Source: Lachnospiraceae bacterium
Lineage (GTDB): Bacteria > Bacillota > Clostridia > Lachnospirales > Lachnospiraceae
DNA: 11,985 bases
Direction: 5' to 3'
Assembly (NCBI GenBank): GCA_024691145.1
Contig: JAILNW010000181.1
Location: forward strand, 1 to 11,985
The notes under the pieces are model-generated. The model was not told where the DNA came from. It did not search any database and worked only from the letters and a program-made list of their open reading frames with translations. Of this stretch, positions 1 to 7,377 are shown piece by piece. The position numbers were made by a program, and so were the translations under genes. Position 1 is the stretch's first letter. Each line of letters opens with the position of its first letter.

Positions 1-95
1 AAGAAGTAATATCCTCGTACTAATCATAAATAAGGGATTAGTAACAATAACATAAGTGGATTATCAAATCCTAATAACCTTATATTTTACCTCCC
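1..95 (-). pseudogene. Start of a second BatA-like protein, apparently broken (partial, edge of window)
   Basis: Directly after the stop of the VWA gene there is a strong ribosome site, GGGAGG at 90-95. Six nt beyond it a reading frame translates as IRLLGFDNPLMLLLLIPYL, then hits TGA (24-26), then continues LVRGYYFF to the edge. The stretch FDNPLMLLLLIPYL closely resembles the first membrane segment of BatA-like proteins and the neighbour's own WPFLLLLLIPF. The codon at the expected start position is ATA (81-83), and the TGA sits where TGG would read through; both differ from a working gene by one G-to-A change. I infer a decayed second VWA/BatA gene, which often follows the first in such operons. 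It could also be a short non-coding spacer, or a gene starting at the ATG at 25-27 (MISTRILLL), although that ATG has no ribosome site. Confidence 0.35.
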
Positions 96-1904
96 TTATA
101 GTCTTCTTAAATATACAACCCATTCCCATAAAAACATTAACAGGCATATATATATTACATAACTTCTAAGATTAAGGTCACCCTTTATATCTTCTATTCC
201 TTTTGTTGCTATATTGCTGTCTACTGTTTCATTACTGTCTACTGACTCAGATACAGGAAAATTTACTGAAAAATAATCCTTAAAAGTCTTTTCATCTGCA
301 ACCTGGCTTACTTCATATATACCCATATTGTCAGTATCACTGTAATAAACTCTTCCTGAATCGAATTTCTTCAAATTCTTATTATTAAGATAATCCTTTA
401 CAAATATCTTATCTCCATTAAGTTTTCCATTAATACTTACAGGTTCAGAAGCTTCAATATTGGAATCAAGAACAAGTTCTGCTGCAGATAATCTTTCAAG
501 CAACTGCGTCATAAGTATTGGAAATTCAAGTTCAAGAGGCAGCTGACTTGAGTGAAGGTCAAATCCTATTGCTGCAATACTTCTTCCGTCGTAATCTCCT
601 GCAAAACCAATTGTTTCATTACCCTTAACCATTATAGGCATAGCCCATTTTGGAAGATTGTAATTATAATAAGAGTTAACACCAAATGAATAATTCTCAA
701 CATACTTTGTATACTCACTTGCAACTACTCCTACAATTCCGCCCTTTTCATTGTAAGTTCCATCCATTATTCCGTCCATTGTACAGTTAAAGAAAAGGAT
801 GCTTCCCTGTTCAGGAAGTTTATCAGGAACAATTCCGTCAAATACAAAAAGATCATACTCGTCATCAATTGCATTCACATCATCTGTTTTGTATACTTCA
901 AGATTACCACATGTAGTTAAAGCCTTTTCAATAAATACATTCTGCTTTGTAACAAGCATAGTCTTTAAAGTCTTATTATTACTGATAATATCATATCTTA
1001 TATTATCAATATTTAAAGAATCCTTCTCATTAATCTCTGCATAAAAATATTTATCAGCATTCTCTACATTTTCAAACATAACATATGCACCCTTATTTGG
1101 TTCAAGAGTAACGCTCTCTACCTTAAGAAGGCCTTTGCTACCATAAAGGTTAATATCTGTGCTTAACTTATCCTTTGCTTCATTAACAACCTCAACTAAA
1201 ACATTGTATCCATTCTCTGTTTCAGTATGATTTACATTTGCAACATAGGCATTACCTAGATAATCTGACTTCATATCCACAAACATTATGTTTTTGCCTT
1301 CAATCTGTGGTGCAGTATCTGAAAATATAGTTATTAATGTTTCTTCATTCTGAGATCTTAGTGTTTCCAAAAGATTATTGGCAACTCCCGGCTTCCCTGG
1401 ATAATTAGTCTGTGAAAGGTCTTTTATTGCCTTCTTAATCTTTGATAACTCTCTCTCCTCTGAAATAACCATATTGGCAGCCTTATCCATCTCAACTACC
1501 GTTATCTCTGACTTGCCATTTAACTCTTCAATATAGTTAATGGCTGTTTCCTTGGCCTTTTCCAGTCTCGTATTGTCTTTATCATACATCCTCTGCATAC
1601 TTGCACTTGTATCAATAACAACAATCATCTGGCTCTTAACTGCCTGAACATCCTTAAGAAGAGGTGTTGCAACAGCTAATACAAGAGCAATAATTGTTAT
1701 TATCTGCAGATACATAAGCAGGTTATTCTTGAACTTCTGAAAAGGCTTTGTGGCAGTGTTATTTTTAAATGCTTCCTTCCATAAATACAATGAAGCTACT
1801 TTAAAATCAACACTTTTCTGTTTTAAAATATATAAAATGATTATAAATGGTATTAGTAAAAGCAATAAAAATGGCCATTTACTAGCAAATTCTATATTCC
1901 CCAT
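96..1904 (-). CDS. BatA-like membrane protein with extracytoplasmic VWA domain
   Basis: A 602-residue membrane protein of the BatA/aerotolerance-regulator N-terminal type. Helices lie at about 8-28 and 61-82, separated by a Lys-rich loop that should be cytoplasmic, which puts the rest outside until a last helix at about 582-599. A von Willebrand A domain follows helix 2, with an intact metal-binding DxSxS (DTSAS, 98-102) and a later SD at 195-196. Residues about 311-473 look like a glutamine-amidotransferase-like fold (LFVFDGIVP; IAAIGFDL near 443-450). VWA proteins with MIDAS sites bind partners through a divalent metal; here it is the likely client or effector of the MoxR and DUF58 proteins encoded just upstream. 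The start is fixed by GGAG (1910-1913) five nt before ATG; the gap to DUF58 is 24 nt. Family assignment is firm, the cellular process unknown. Confidence 0.88.
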   Translation of the reverse strand: MGNIEFASKWPFLLLLLIPFIIILYILKQKSVDFKVASLYLWKEAFKNNTATKPFQKFKNNLLMYLQIITIIALVLAVATPLLKDVQAVKSQMIVVIDTSASMQRMYDKDNTRLEKAKETAINYIEELNGKSEITVVEMDKAANMVISEERELSKIKKAIKDLSQTNYPGKPGVANNLLETLRSQNEETLITIFSDTAPQIEGKNIMFVDMKSDYLGNAYVANVNHTETENGYNVLVEVVNEAKDKLSTDINLYGSKGLLKVESVTLEPNKGAYVMFENVENADKYFYAEINEKDSLNIDNIRYDIISNNKTLKTMLVTKQNVFIEKALTTCGNLEVYKTDDVNAIDDEYDLFVFDGIVPDKLPEQGSILFFNCTMDGIMDGTYNEKGGIVGVVASEYTKYVENYSFGVNSYYNYNLPKWAMPIMVKGNETIGFAGDYDGRSIAAIGFDLHSSQLPLELEFPILMTQLLERLSAAELVLDSNIEASEPVSINGKLNGDKIFVKDYLNNKNLKKFDSGRVYYSDTDNMGIYEVSQVADEKTFKDYFSVNFPVSESVDSNETVDSNIATKGIEDIKGDLNLRSYVIYICLLMFLWEWVVYLRRL

Positions 1905-1928
1905 AAAGTCTCCATTCTGATTATATTT

Positions 1929-2786
1929 TTATAACCTCATTAATACTTTTTCAAATGAATCCTCACTTGAAACCATAATTAAATTAGCCTGGTATTTTAA
2001 AGCAAGGGCGCTTAACTTTTCATTAAATGACTTGTAAGCCTTATGATAATCACTAATAAGTGTGGAATCTACATCAACTTTATAGCTATTCTTATCATTT
2101 TCACAGTCAATAAAATTTAAAGCACCAGTGAGTTCAGGCTCAATCTCTTCCTTTGACAATATCCTCACAAGAATAATCTCCTGTTTTTTAAACTTAAGAT
2201 ACTTTAGTGCATCCTCCAAATCATCTATCTCATAAAAATCAGATATAATTACAGATACACCTTTATATTTAAATGGATATTGTAATATAGCCTTTGTAAG
2301 GCCTGCACTTTTACTAAACTCAATCTGTTCAAGATCCTGCAGCATTTTATAATAATTGGCTCTTCCTGTCTTTCCCTTTGCAATATTAAGTTCACCATCT
2401 TTTATAAGATGAAGTGCTGCCCTGTCAAGACTGTTAAGAACTATATATATAATACCTGCTGCAACATAAAGTGCCATATTCTTCTTTGGCTTTTCTCCAT
2501 AATTCATGGATTCGCTTGTATCAAGGAAAATATTAAATATTCCCTCTCGTTCTTCACTAAAAAGCTTTATGTAAACCTTATCAAATCGTCCATAAGCATT
2601 CCAGTCAACACGTCTTAAGTCATCCCCAAGTGCATATTCCCTGTAATCAGAAAACTCAACTGAAGAACCCTTGGCATTTGACTTTCGTCCACCCATAAGA
2701 TTAGTATTTGACTTTGTCTTCATGGCTATTTTCATGTTATTAAGCCTTTTAACGAAATCATTATCAAATAATAATGTATTATCCAT
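1929..2786 (-). CDS. DUF58 family protein with VWA-type MIDAS motif
   Basis: A 285-residue soluble protein with no membrane helix, so cytoplasmic. The DUF58 core spans about residues 40-82 and carries its usual signature: FSDYREYALGDDLRRVDWNA followed by an LFSEEREG segment. A VWA-like fold follows directly, with the MIDAS motif DTSES at 89-93 intact and a second acidic site at SDFYE (about 182-186). DUF58 proteins are almost always encoded beside MoxR ATPases and VWA proteins and are thought to link the two. The start ATG overlaps the end of the MoxR gene by 8 nt, and its ribosome site AGGAGG (2792-2797, 5 nt spacing) lies inside the last codons of MoxR, so the two are probably translationally coupled. 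This is the short form of the family, lacking the N-terminal helices seen in longer members. Confidence 0.93.
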   Translation of the reverse strand: MDNTLLFDNDFVKRLNNMKIAMKTKSNTNLMGGRKSNAKGSSVEFSDYREYALGDDLRRVDWNAYGRFDKVYIKLFSEEREGIFNIFLDTSESMNYGEKPKKNMALYVAAGIIYIVLNSLDRAALHLIKDGELNIAKGKTGRANYYKMLQDLEQIEFSKSAGLTKAILQYPFKYKGVSVIISDFYEIDDLEDALKYLKFKKQEIILVRILSKEEIEPELTGALNFIDCENDKNSYKVDVDSTLISDYHKAYKSFNEKLSALALKYQANLIMVSSEDSFEKVLMRL

Positions 2787-3771
2787 TAATTCCTCCTGAT
2801 ATTTCTTTAATTATTTCAGAAATAATATATTCTGGTGAAACTGAATCTGATAAAGCATTAAAGTTAAGTGCCAGTCTGTGTCTTAATGCAGGGTAAGCAA
2901 CAAAATTAATATCCTCAAATGATACATTGCTTCTTCCCTCCATAAATGCCTTAGCCTTTGCTGTTTTAAATATTGCCTGGGCAGCTCTTGGGCTGGCTCC
3001 TGTTAATACATATTTCTTGGCAACCTGTGTTCCCTCTTCAACTTCAGGATGAGTTCCTACAACTATTCTTAAGGCATATTCCTTAACTGCATCAGCCATA
3101 GGCATATCATATACAATCTTTCTGATTTCGATAATATCCTCACCTGACATAATTGGATTAAGAGTTATCTTGCTGTTAGTTACAGTTCTGTCCATAATTG
3201 TCTTTAATTCATCAACATTAGGGAACTGAACAAGTAATTTGAATATAAAACGGTCTAACTGTGCCTCAGGCAAAGGATAAGTTCCTTCATTTTCAATAGG
3301 GTTCTGTGTAGCAAGAACCATAAATGGCTGAGGCAGTTTATATGTATCATTACCAACTGTTATCATTTTTTCCTGCATGGCTTCAAGAAGAGCTGACTGT
3401 GTCTTTGGTGTTGCTCTGTTTATCTCGTCTGCAAGTACCATGTGTGCAAAGATTGGTCCTGGCTCGAACTTAAATACATTCTTATTATCTTCCTTTACAA
3501 TAAGGTTGGTACCTGTAACATCTGCAGGCATTAAATCTGGTGTAAACTGAATTCTAGAAAATGATATATCAAATACTTCTGATAATGTTTTTACAAGAAC
3601 TGTTTTTCCAAGTCCAGGAACACCCTCTAATAAAACGTTGCCATCTGATAATATTGCAAGTATAACCTGTCTAATAATATCCTTCTGGCCTACCATCATT
3701 TTTCCTATTTCTTCCTCGCATCTGTTAAGAAGCATAATCTTTTCATCTAAATATTCTCTACTAATTTCCAT
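2779..3771 (-). CDS. MoxR-type AAA+ ATPase
   Basis: AAA+ ATPase of the MoxR family, cytoplasmic, believed to act as a chaperone-like motor that remodels VWA-domain partners. Residues are numbered from an upstream ATG at 3783; subtract 4 for the start chosen here. Seen in order: VGQ box (31-33), Walker A GVPGLGKT (54-61), Walker B VLADEINR (116-123), sensor 1 LATQNP (157-162), the EAQLDRF arginine-finger segment (173-179) and sensor 2 GASPRA (262-267). All key residues are present and the length is normal. I start at 3771 because GGAGG (3777-3781) lies 5 nt before that ATG; the ATG at 3783 overlaps the ribosome site itself and has no site of its own. The gene follows the poly-QG protein closely and overlaps DUF58 by 8 nt. 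Confidence 0.95.
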   Translation of the reverse strand: MEISREYLDEKIMLLNRCEEEIGKMMVGQKDIIRQVILAILSDGNVLLEGVPGLGKTVLVKTLSEVFDISFSRIQFTPDLMPADVTGTNLIVKEDNKNVFKFEPGPIFAHMVLADEINRATPKTQSALLEAMQEKMITVGNDTYKLPQPFMVLATQNPIENEGTYPLPEAQLDRFIFKLLVQFPNVDELKTIMDRTVTNSKITLNPIMSGEDIIEIRKIVYDMPMADAVKEYALRIVVGTHPEVEEGTQVAKKYVLTGASPRAAQAIFKTAKAKAFMEGRSNVSFEDINFVAYPALRHRLALNFNALSDSVSPEYIISEIIKEISGGING

Positions 3772-3776
3772 ATTGT

Positions 3777-3781
3777 CCTCC
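3777..3781 (-). promoter_or_regulatory. Ribosome site that sets the MoxR start
   Basis: GGAGG lies five nt before the ATG at 3771. It is preceded by AT, creating an in-frame ATG at 3783 that automatic tools may pick as start, adding four residues (MEDN). The upstream ATG has no purine-rich site at the right distance. Confidence 0.75.
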
Positions 3782-3788
3782 ATTAATT

Positions 3789-5315
3789 CTACTCATTTAA
3801 ATTTGAAAAATAATCTTTTATAACATCCTTCATACTGTCTGGTACAGTACTTTGTGACAGTTTATTATATGCCTTATCTGTATAATCACTTATAACCTGT
3901 CCATAATCAACATCTTTTCCTTTATATCCATCAGAAATTGAATTATCTCTCTGATATTGTGAACCTTCATTACTTCCATTAGATTTTCCTGTAAGATTCT
4001 CATCATTACCTACGCTATTCTGATCAATACTGATGCTTTCACCTTTATAACTGGCTCTTTTATCATCTGTAACAGTTTTAGAGCCTGTGTTATAACCTGT
4101 TCCGGACCCATTTCCACCTTGGCCTCCAGAGCCTTGTCCTTGTCCCTGGCCTTGCCCTTGCCCTTGCCCTTGGCCCTGACCCTGGCCTTGTCCTTGACCT
4201 TGTCCTTGACCCTGACCTTGTCCCTGGCCTTGTCCTTGTCCCTGGCCCTGGCTTTGGCTTCCAGTTGGAGTTCCTGTTCCACTTGGACTTCCTGTTCCAT
4301 CTGGACTTCCTGTTCCATTCGGACTTCCTGTTCCATCCGGATTTCCTGTTGCATTTGGATCTGCTGTACCATTTGGACTTCCTGTTCCGCTTGGATTTTC
4401 ATTTGGATTACCCTGATTGCCAGAATTCTTCTCTCCAGCTGCATACTTTATATCGTTATCCAACTTGTTCTTATCAATTGATGACTTTATACTCTTAGCC
4501 ATATTGTTTCTTGCTTCATTTATTTTATCAAGAGCAGATTTCTGTTTATCAGCATTTTTATCGCTTTTTCCATCATTAGATTCTGTTTTTTCCTTAATCT
4601 CTGATTTTGCCTTTTCCATATGCTGATCCATCTTCTGCTCCATTCTTTCTAAAGCTTTAGATACATCTTTAGCTGTATTACTTTCCTTTATCTCCTTTTT
4701 TGCCTGCTCTAATGCTTCCTTCATTTCTTTTGCTTCAAGATCGTTGCTAACTTCATCAATCTTTTTTATTGTTTTGTCAATCTCTTTTTCCACCTGCTTT
4801 TTAACAAGTGCAAGCTGGTGATTGGCCTTTGCATTATCTTTAGCCTTTGAAGGTGCAAACAAAAATACTACAAACAGCACCAAAGTAATAATAGAAAGAG
4901 TAAGAGATACTCTCTTTATATCAAATGGAATATTCTTTTTTATATCATAATCCTTAATAGCTTCTGCTGCCTCGCTACGCTGTATTGCTTCAAATGCTCC
5001 ATCTTTTTTTATAAGTTCATATCCAGTTATTACCTTCTCATCTAGTCCCTTTGAATCAGCTATAATTGCTGCTGTTTTCATGTCTGGATATTTTATTAAT
5101 CCCCATATCAGACCTGCAGTTAATGATAATATCACAAGTGCTATACTTACATGAGGGGCATAATACATAGGAATAAGCATTGATAACATCAAGATAAAAG
5201 CACCTATTCCTGCTCCTATTGCAAATGTAAAAAGACATGTATTAAATATATTAATGCTTCCTAATCTTTTTCTTACATCTTTTACAAATTTTCTTATAAT
5301 CTGCTTATTATCCAC
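3789..5315 (-). CDS. Three-TM protein with external coiled coil and (Gln-Gly)20 tract
   Basis: A 508-residue membrane protein not assignable to a named function. Basic N-terminus, helices at about 25-49, 57-75 and 136-154. The 60-residue loop between helices 2 and 3 (with MKTAAIIADSKGLDEKVITG near 79-98) should be cytoplasmic, so everything after 155 is outside. This front end resembles DUF4175-like proteins that occur beside MoxR/DUF58/VWA genes (recalled from architecture, not searched). The outer part comprises a Lys/Glu-rich probable coiled coil (about 165-290), seven Pro/Gly/Thr hexapeptides (307-348), a pure (QG)20 run (356-395), a Gly/Ser/Asn-rich linker and a more ordinary C-terminal segment (about 465-508). 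The start is GTG, fixed by AGGAGG (5322-5327) 6 nt upstream. The stop is 17 nt before the chosen MoxR start. A role as an external or wall-spanning arm is inference. Confidence 0.85.
   Translation of the reverse strand: MDNKQIIRKFVKDVRKRLGSINIFNTCLFTFAIGAGIGAFILMLSMLIPMYYAPHVSIALVILSLTAGLIWGLIKYPDMKTAAIIADSKGLDEKVITGYELIKKDGAFEAIQRSEAAEAIKDYDIKKNIPFDIKRVSLTLSIITLVLFVVFLFAPSKAKDNAKANHQLALVKKQVEKEIDKTIKKIDEVSNDLEAKEMKEALEQAKKEIKESNTAKDVSKALERMEQKMDQHMEKAKSEIKEKTESNDGKSDKNADKQKSALDKINEARNNMAKSIKSSIDKNKLDNDIKYAAGEKNSGNQGNPNENPSGTGSPNGTADPNATGNPDGTGSPNGTGSPDGTGSPSGTGTPTGSQSQGQGQGQGQGQGQGQGQGQGQGQGQGQGQGQGQGQGQGQGSGGQGGNGSGTGYNTGSKTVTDDKRASYKGESISIDQNSVGNDENLTGKSNGSNEGSQYQRDNSISDGYKGKDVDYGQVISDYTDKAYNKLSQSTVPDSMKDVIKDYFSNLNE
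4131..4250 (-). repeat. (Gln-Gly)20 coding tract, 20 hexanucleotide units
   Basis: Twenty uninterrupted CAR-GGN units encode residues 356-395 of the three-TM protein. The protein repeat is perfect but the DNA is not: all four Gly codons appear (GGA 7, GGC 6, GGT 4, GGG 3) and both Gln codons (CAA 13, CAG 7). The units have therefore diverged silently while the peptide stayed pure. Confidence 0.95.
4272..4397 (-). repeat. Seven 18-bp tandem repeats encoding Pro/Gly/Thr hexapeptides
   Basis: Seven consecutive 18-bp units encode residues 307-348: NPSGTG, SPNGTA, DPNATG, NPDGTG, SPNGTG, SPDGTG, SPSGTG. An eighth, degenerate unit (TPTGSQ) leads into the Gln-Gly run. The units differ mainly at the residue after Pro and at the first residue. 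Confidence 0.9.
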
Positions 5316-5321
5316 AAACTT

Positions 5322-5327
5322 CCTCCT
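5322..5327 (-). promoter_or_regulatory. Ribosome site that sets a GTG start
   Basis: AGGAGG, a full match to the anti-Shine-Dalgarno sequence, lies 6 nt before GTG at 5313-5315. It supports GTG as the start of the three-TM protein and lies 6 nt beyond the U-run of the hairpin just upstream. Confidence 0.85.
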
Positions 5328-5332
5328 CTCTT

Positions 5333-5367
5333 TAAAATACCCGAGCCATTATAATGACCCGGGTATT
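5333..5367 (-). terminator. Intercistronic hairpin with short U-run (attenuating terminator)
   Basis: In the minus-strand RNA, 5367 to 5336 folds into a 14-bp stem with a 4-nt loop. Its base is AAUACCCG/CGGGUAUU, and it contains two G-U pairs. UUUU (5334-5337) ends the stem, then AAA. The plus-strand RNA would have A-C mismatches at the two wobble positions, so the fold belongs to the operon's own transcript. No promoter is evident between it and the next gene. It therefore probably acts as a partial terminator or 3'-end stabiliser, giving more transporter mRNA than MoxR-module mRNA. Confidence 0.7.
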
Positions 5368-5377
5368 ATTATGTTAT

Positions 5378-6454
5378 TTAAACCGTTTCTTCTGTCGTTT
5401 CTGTATTATCAGATATTGTTTCTACGCTGTCAGTTACTTCCTCAGAAGTTATTTCTTCTGTTTCACCTGAATCTGTCGTGTTTTTATTTCTTCTTGCTCT
5501 GGATGTCTGTATATTTGCAGTTTTATTTCTTCCTTTCTTTTTTACATTTGCACTTAAAACTGGATTTAAAAATTTAGCTGCAAGGAATAAGAAAAAGAAT
5601 CCTATAACAATCTGCACTCCTATACTTAAAATAACCCAATGGTTTAATAAAAATTCAAACACTCTCGGATGGTTTATGTTACCTGTATCAAAATAATAAC
5701 TATCAAATATAAGTGTTCTTAAATCAGCGCTTCCTCCTACTATATTCGTCATTGCAACTCTTATTGTACTTATCGGTGTAATAAGCAGTAATAATAACAA
5801 TTCAACACTGATTACAGGTGTCTGATTTTTTAAATATGCCTGTGATACCTGTGCATTAGTAATCCACATTGTTGTTATAAATGGTCCAACTTCAACAAAA
5901 AGACAAACAAAATATGAAATAATTATCGAAATTGTAGTTTTTTTCGCAACACATGATATCCACATTCCTGCTGAGCCTAACATAAATGTCATAGCAATAA
6001 TAGTTACATATACAAGCAAAATATCTGTAAATCTTACACCACCTACAGTCATAACAATACCGATAATAGGGAACATAACCACATAATATATTGTCATCTT
6101 ATACATAATGGCTTTCATTTTTCCCCATACTACCTGAAATGATGATAATCTTGTAGTTAATAATATCTCCAGTGTCTGTTTTTCTCGTTCTGCTGACACG
6201 GCACTACCTGTTATACTTGGAATTATAAGGTTATATATGAAAAAAATCACATATGACATTACACTAAACACTGTAATAAATGTTGATAATGACATACTGC
6301 TATAATCCTCTGTTGTATATATATAATTCATAACTGCATATACAACTATAGAAACAGCTGCCATTGCCCCTACTATAAATATCAGACCTATCAGAGTCTT
6401 ATTGGATCTTGATGCTGTCTGCATGTCTTTCATTGTTATTGCATTCTTTTTCAT
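5378..6454 (-). CDS. ABC-2 type transporter permease
   Basis: A 358-residue integral membrane protein, the channel partner of the ATPase encoded immediately before it. Hydrophobic segments lie at about 21-45, 57-79, 118-138, 143-168, 173-197, 216-232 and 271-295. Between the second and third is SAEREKQTLEILLTTRLS (87-104), the cytoplasmic ER-EK-TLE-LL motif typical of ABC-2 permeases, which contacts the ATPase. After the last helix comes a basic patch (304-323, KKKGRNK) and then a tail (325-358) with no Lys or Arg, rich in Thr and Glu. The ATG overlaps the ATPase stop as ATGA, with GAGG/AGGTGG just upstream, so the pair is translationally coupled. The substrate is unknown; related pairs export proteins, lipids or glycans. 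Confidence 0.92.
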   Translation of the reverse strand: MKKNAITMKDMQTASRSNKTLIGLIFIVGAMAAVSIVVYAVMNYIYTTEDYSSMSLSTFITVFSVMSYVIFFIYNLIIPSITGSAVSAEREKQTLEILLTTRLSSFQVVWGKMKAIMYKMTIYYVVMFPIIGIVMTVGGVRFTDILLVYVTIIAMTFMLGSAGMWISCVAKKTTISIIISYFVCLFVEVGPFITTMWITNAQVSQAYLKNQTPVISVELLLLLLITPISTIRVAMTNIVGGSADLRTLIFDSYYFDTGNINHPRVFEFLLNHWVILSIGVQIVIGFFFLFLAAKFLNPVLSANVKKKGRNKTANIQTSRARRNKNTTDSGETEEITSEEVTDSVETISDNTETTEETV

Positions 6455-7377
6455 TCTACCACCTCACTCTTTCCAACTGTGTTCATAAACAGAGTTTCAA
6501 GATTACTTTGTTTTCTTATAAATGATGTAACACTAATATCATTCATTATAAGTTTTCTTAATAACTGTGCATCTTCCTGTCCATTTATCTTTATACTTAG
6601 TTTGCCATCTTCAACAAAGACATCTTTTACTTCTACCTGTTCCTTTATGAATCTTAATGCATTATCAAGTTCCCCTTCAACTCCAACAATAATAGGATTA
6701 GCGGAATTAATATCATTCATAATTGTATCGATATTACCCTGAAGAACTGTTTTTCCCTTATCAACTATACCAATTGCATTACACATCTCTGCTAACTCAG
6801 TAAGAATATGTGAACTGATAAGTATTGTTTTCCCCATTTGCTGTAAGTTCTTTAATATTTCCTTAAGTTCAACTCTTGTCTTAGGATCAAGACCTGATGC
6901 AGGCTCGTCCAGTACAAGAAGGCTAGGATTATGTATAAGGCATCTTGCAAGACAAAGTCTCTGCTTCATACCTCTTGACAATGTATCAACCATAAAATCT
7001 TTCTTATCTCCAAGATTAACAAGCTCTATAAGTTCACAGGAAAGATTATATGCATCCTTACCATACATTCCATATGCTGCTGCAAAGAACTCCATATATT
7101 CAATAACCTTAAGGTTATCATATACACCAAAGAAATCTGGCATATAACCAAAGTATTGTTTAATCTCATTCTGCTTTCCAAGAACATTAACATCGTCTAT
7201 ATATACCGCTCCAGAATCAGCCTTAAGCAATCCTGCACATATTCTCATTGTTGTTGTCTTTCCTGCACCATTTGGTCCCACAAAGCCAAATATATCTCCA
7301 TCATTAATTTCAAGACTTAATCCATCAAGTGCCTGAAATCTTCCGAATCTCTTTTTTAAATTTTCTATCTTAATCAT
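6451..7377 (-). CDS. ABC transporter ATP-binding protein (ABC-2 exporter type)
   Basis: A 308-residue cytoplasmic ATPase that powers the adjacent permease. Motifs in order: Walker A GPNGAGKT (34-41), signature LSRGMKQR (133-140), Walker B LLVLDEP (153-159), D-loop SGLDP (161-165) and switch His190 (ISSH). The Q-loop position reads GYMPDFFGVYDNL (78-90), with Asp81 where Gln is usual. After the nucleotide-binding domain there is an extra C-terminal region (about 215-308), as in the CcmA/DrrA-like group. The start overlaps the previous gene by 8 nt, with a purine-rich site (7387-7396) about 9 nt upstream. The LSRGM signature and order fit a one-ATPase, one-permease exporter. Confidence 0.95.
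   Translation of the reverse strand: MIKIENLKKRFGRFQALDGLSLEINDGDIFGFVGPNGAGKTTTMRICAGLLKADSGAVYIDDVNVLGKQNEIKQYFGYMPDFFGVYDNLKVIEYMEFFAAAYGMYGKDAYNLSCELIELVNLGDKKDFMVDTLSRGMKQRLCLARCLIHNPSLLVLDEPASGLDPKTRVELKEILKNLQQMGKTILISSHILTELAEMCNAIGIVDKGKTVLQGNIDTIMNDINSANPIIVGVEGELDNALRFIKEQVEVKDVFVEDGKLSIKINGQEDAQLLRKLIMNDISVTSFIRKQSNLETLFMNTVGKSEVVE

Noticed and set aside
24..26. TGA as a recoded Trp or selenocysteine codon.
   Set aside because: The intact genes have no internal TGA, the ABC ATPase uses TGA as stop, and no selenocysteine hairpin is visible in the short sequence available.
4131..4397. Tandem repeats as a CRISPR array.
   Set aside because: Units of 6 and 18 bp have no spacers of constant length and are translated in frame inside a gene.
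4010..4481. Open frames on both strands across the repeat region (Arg/Lys/Asp-rich on minus, Leu/Ser-rich on plus).
   Set aside because: They are shadows of the 6- and 18-bp repeats of the three-TM protein gene, low in complexity, without ribosome sites, and the true frame has membrane helices and a strong start.
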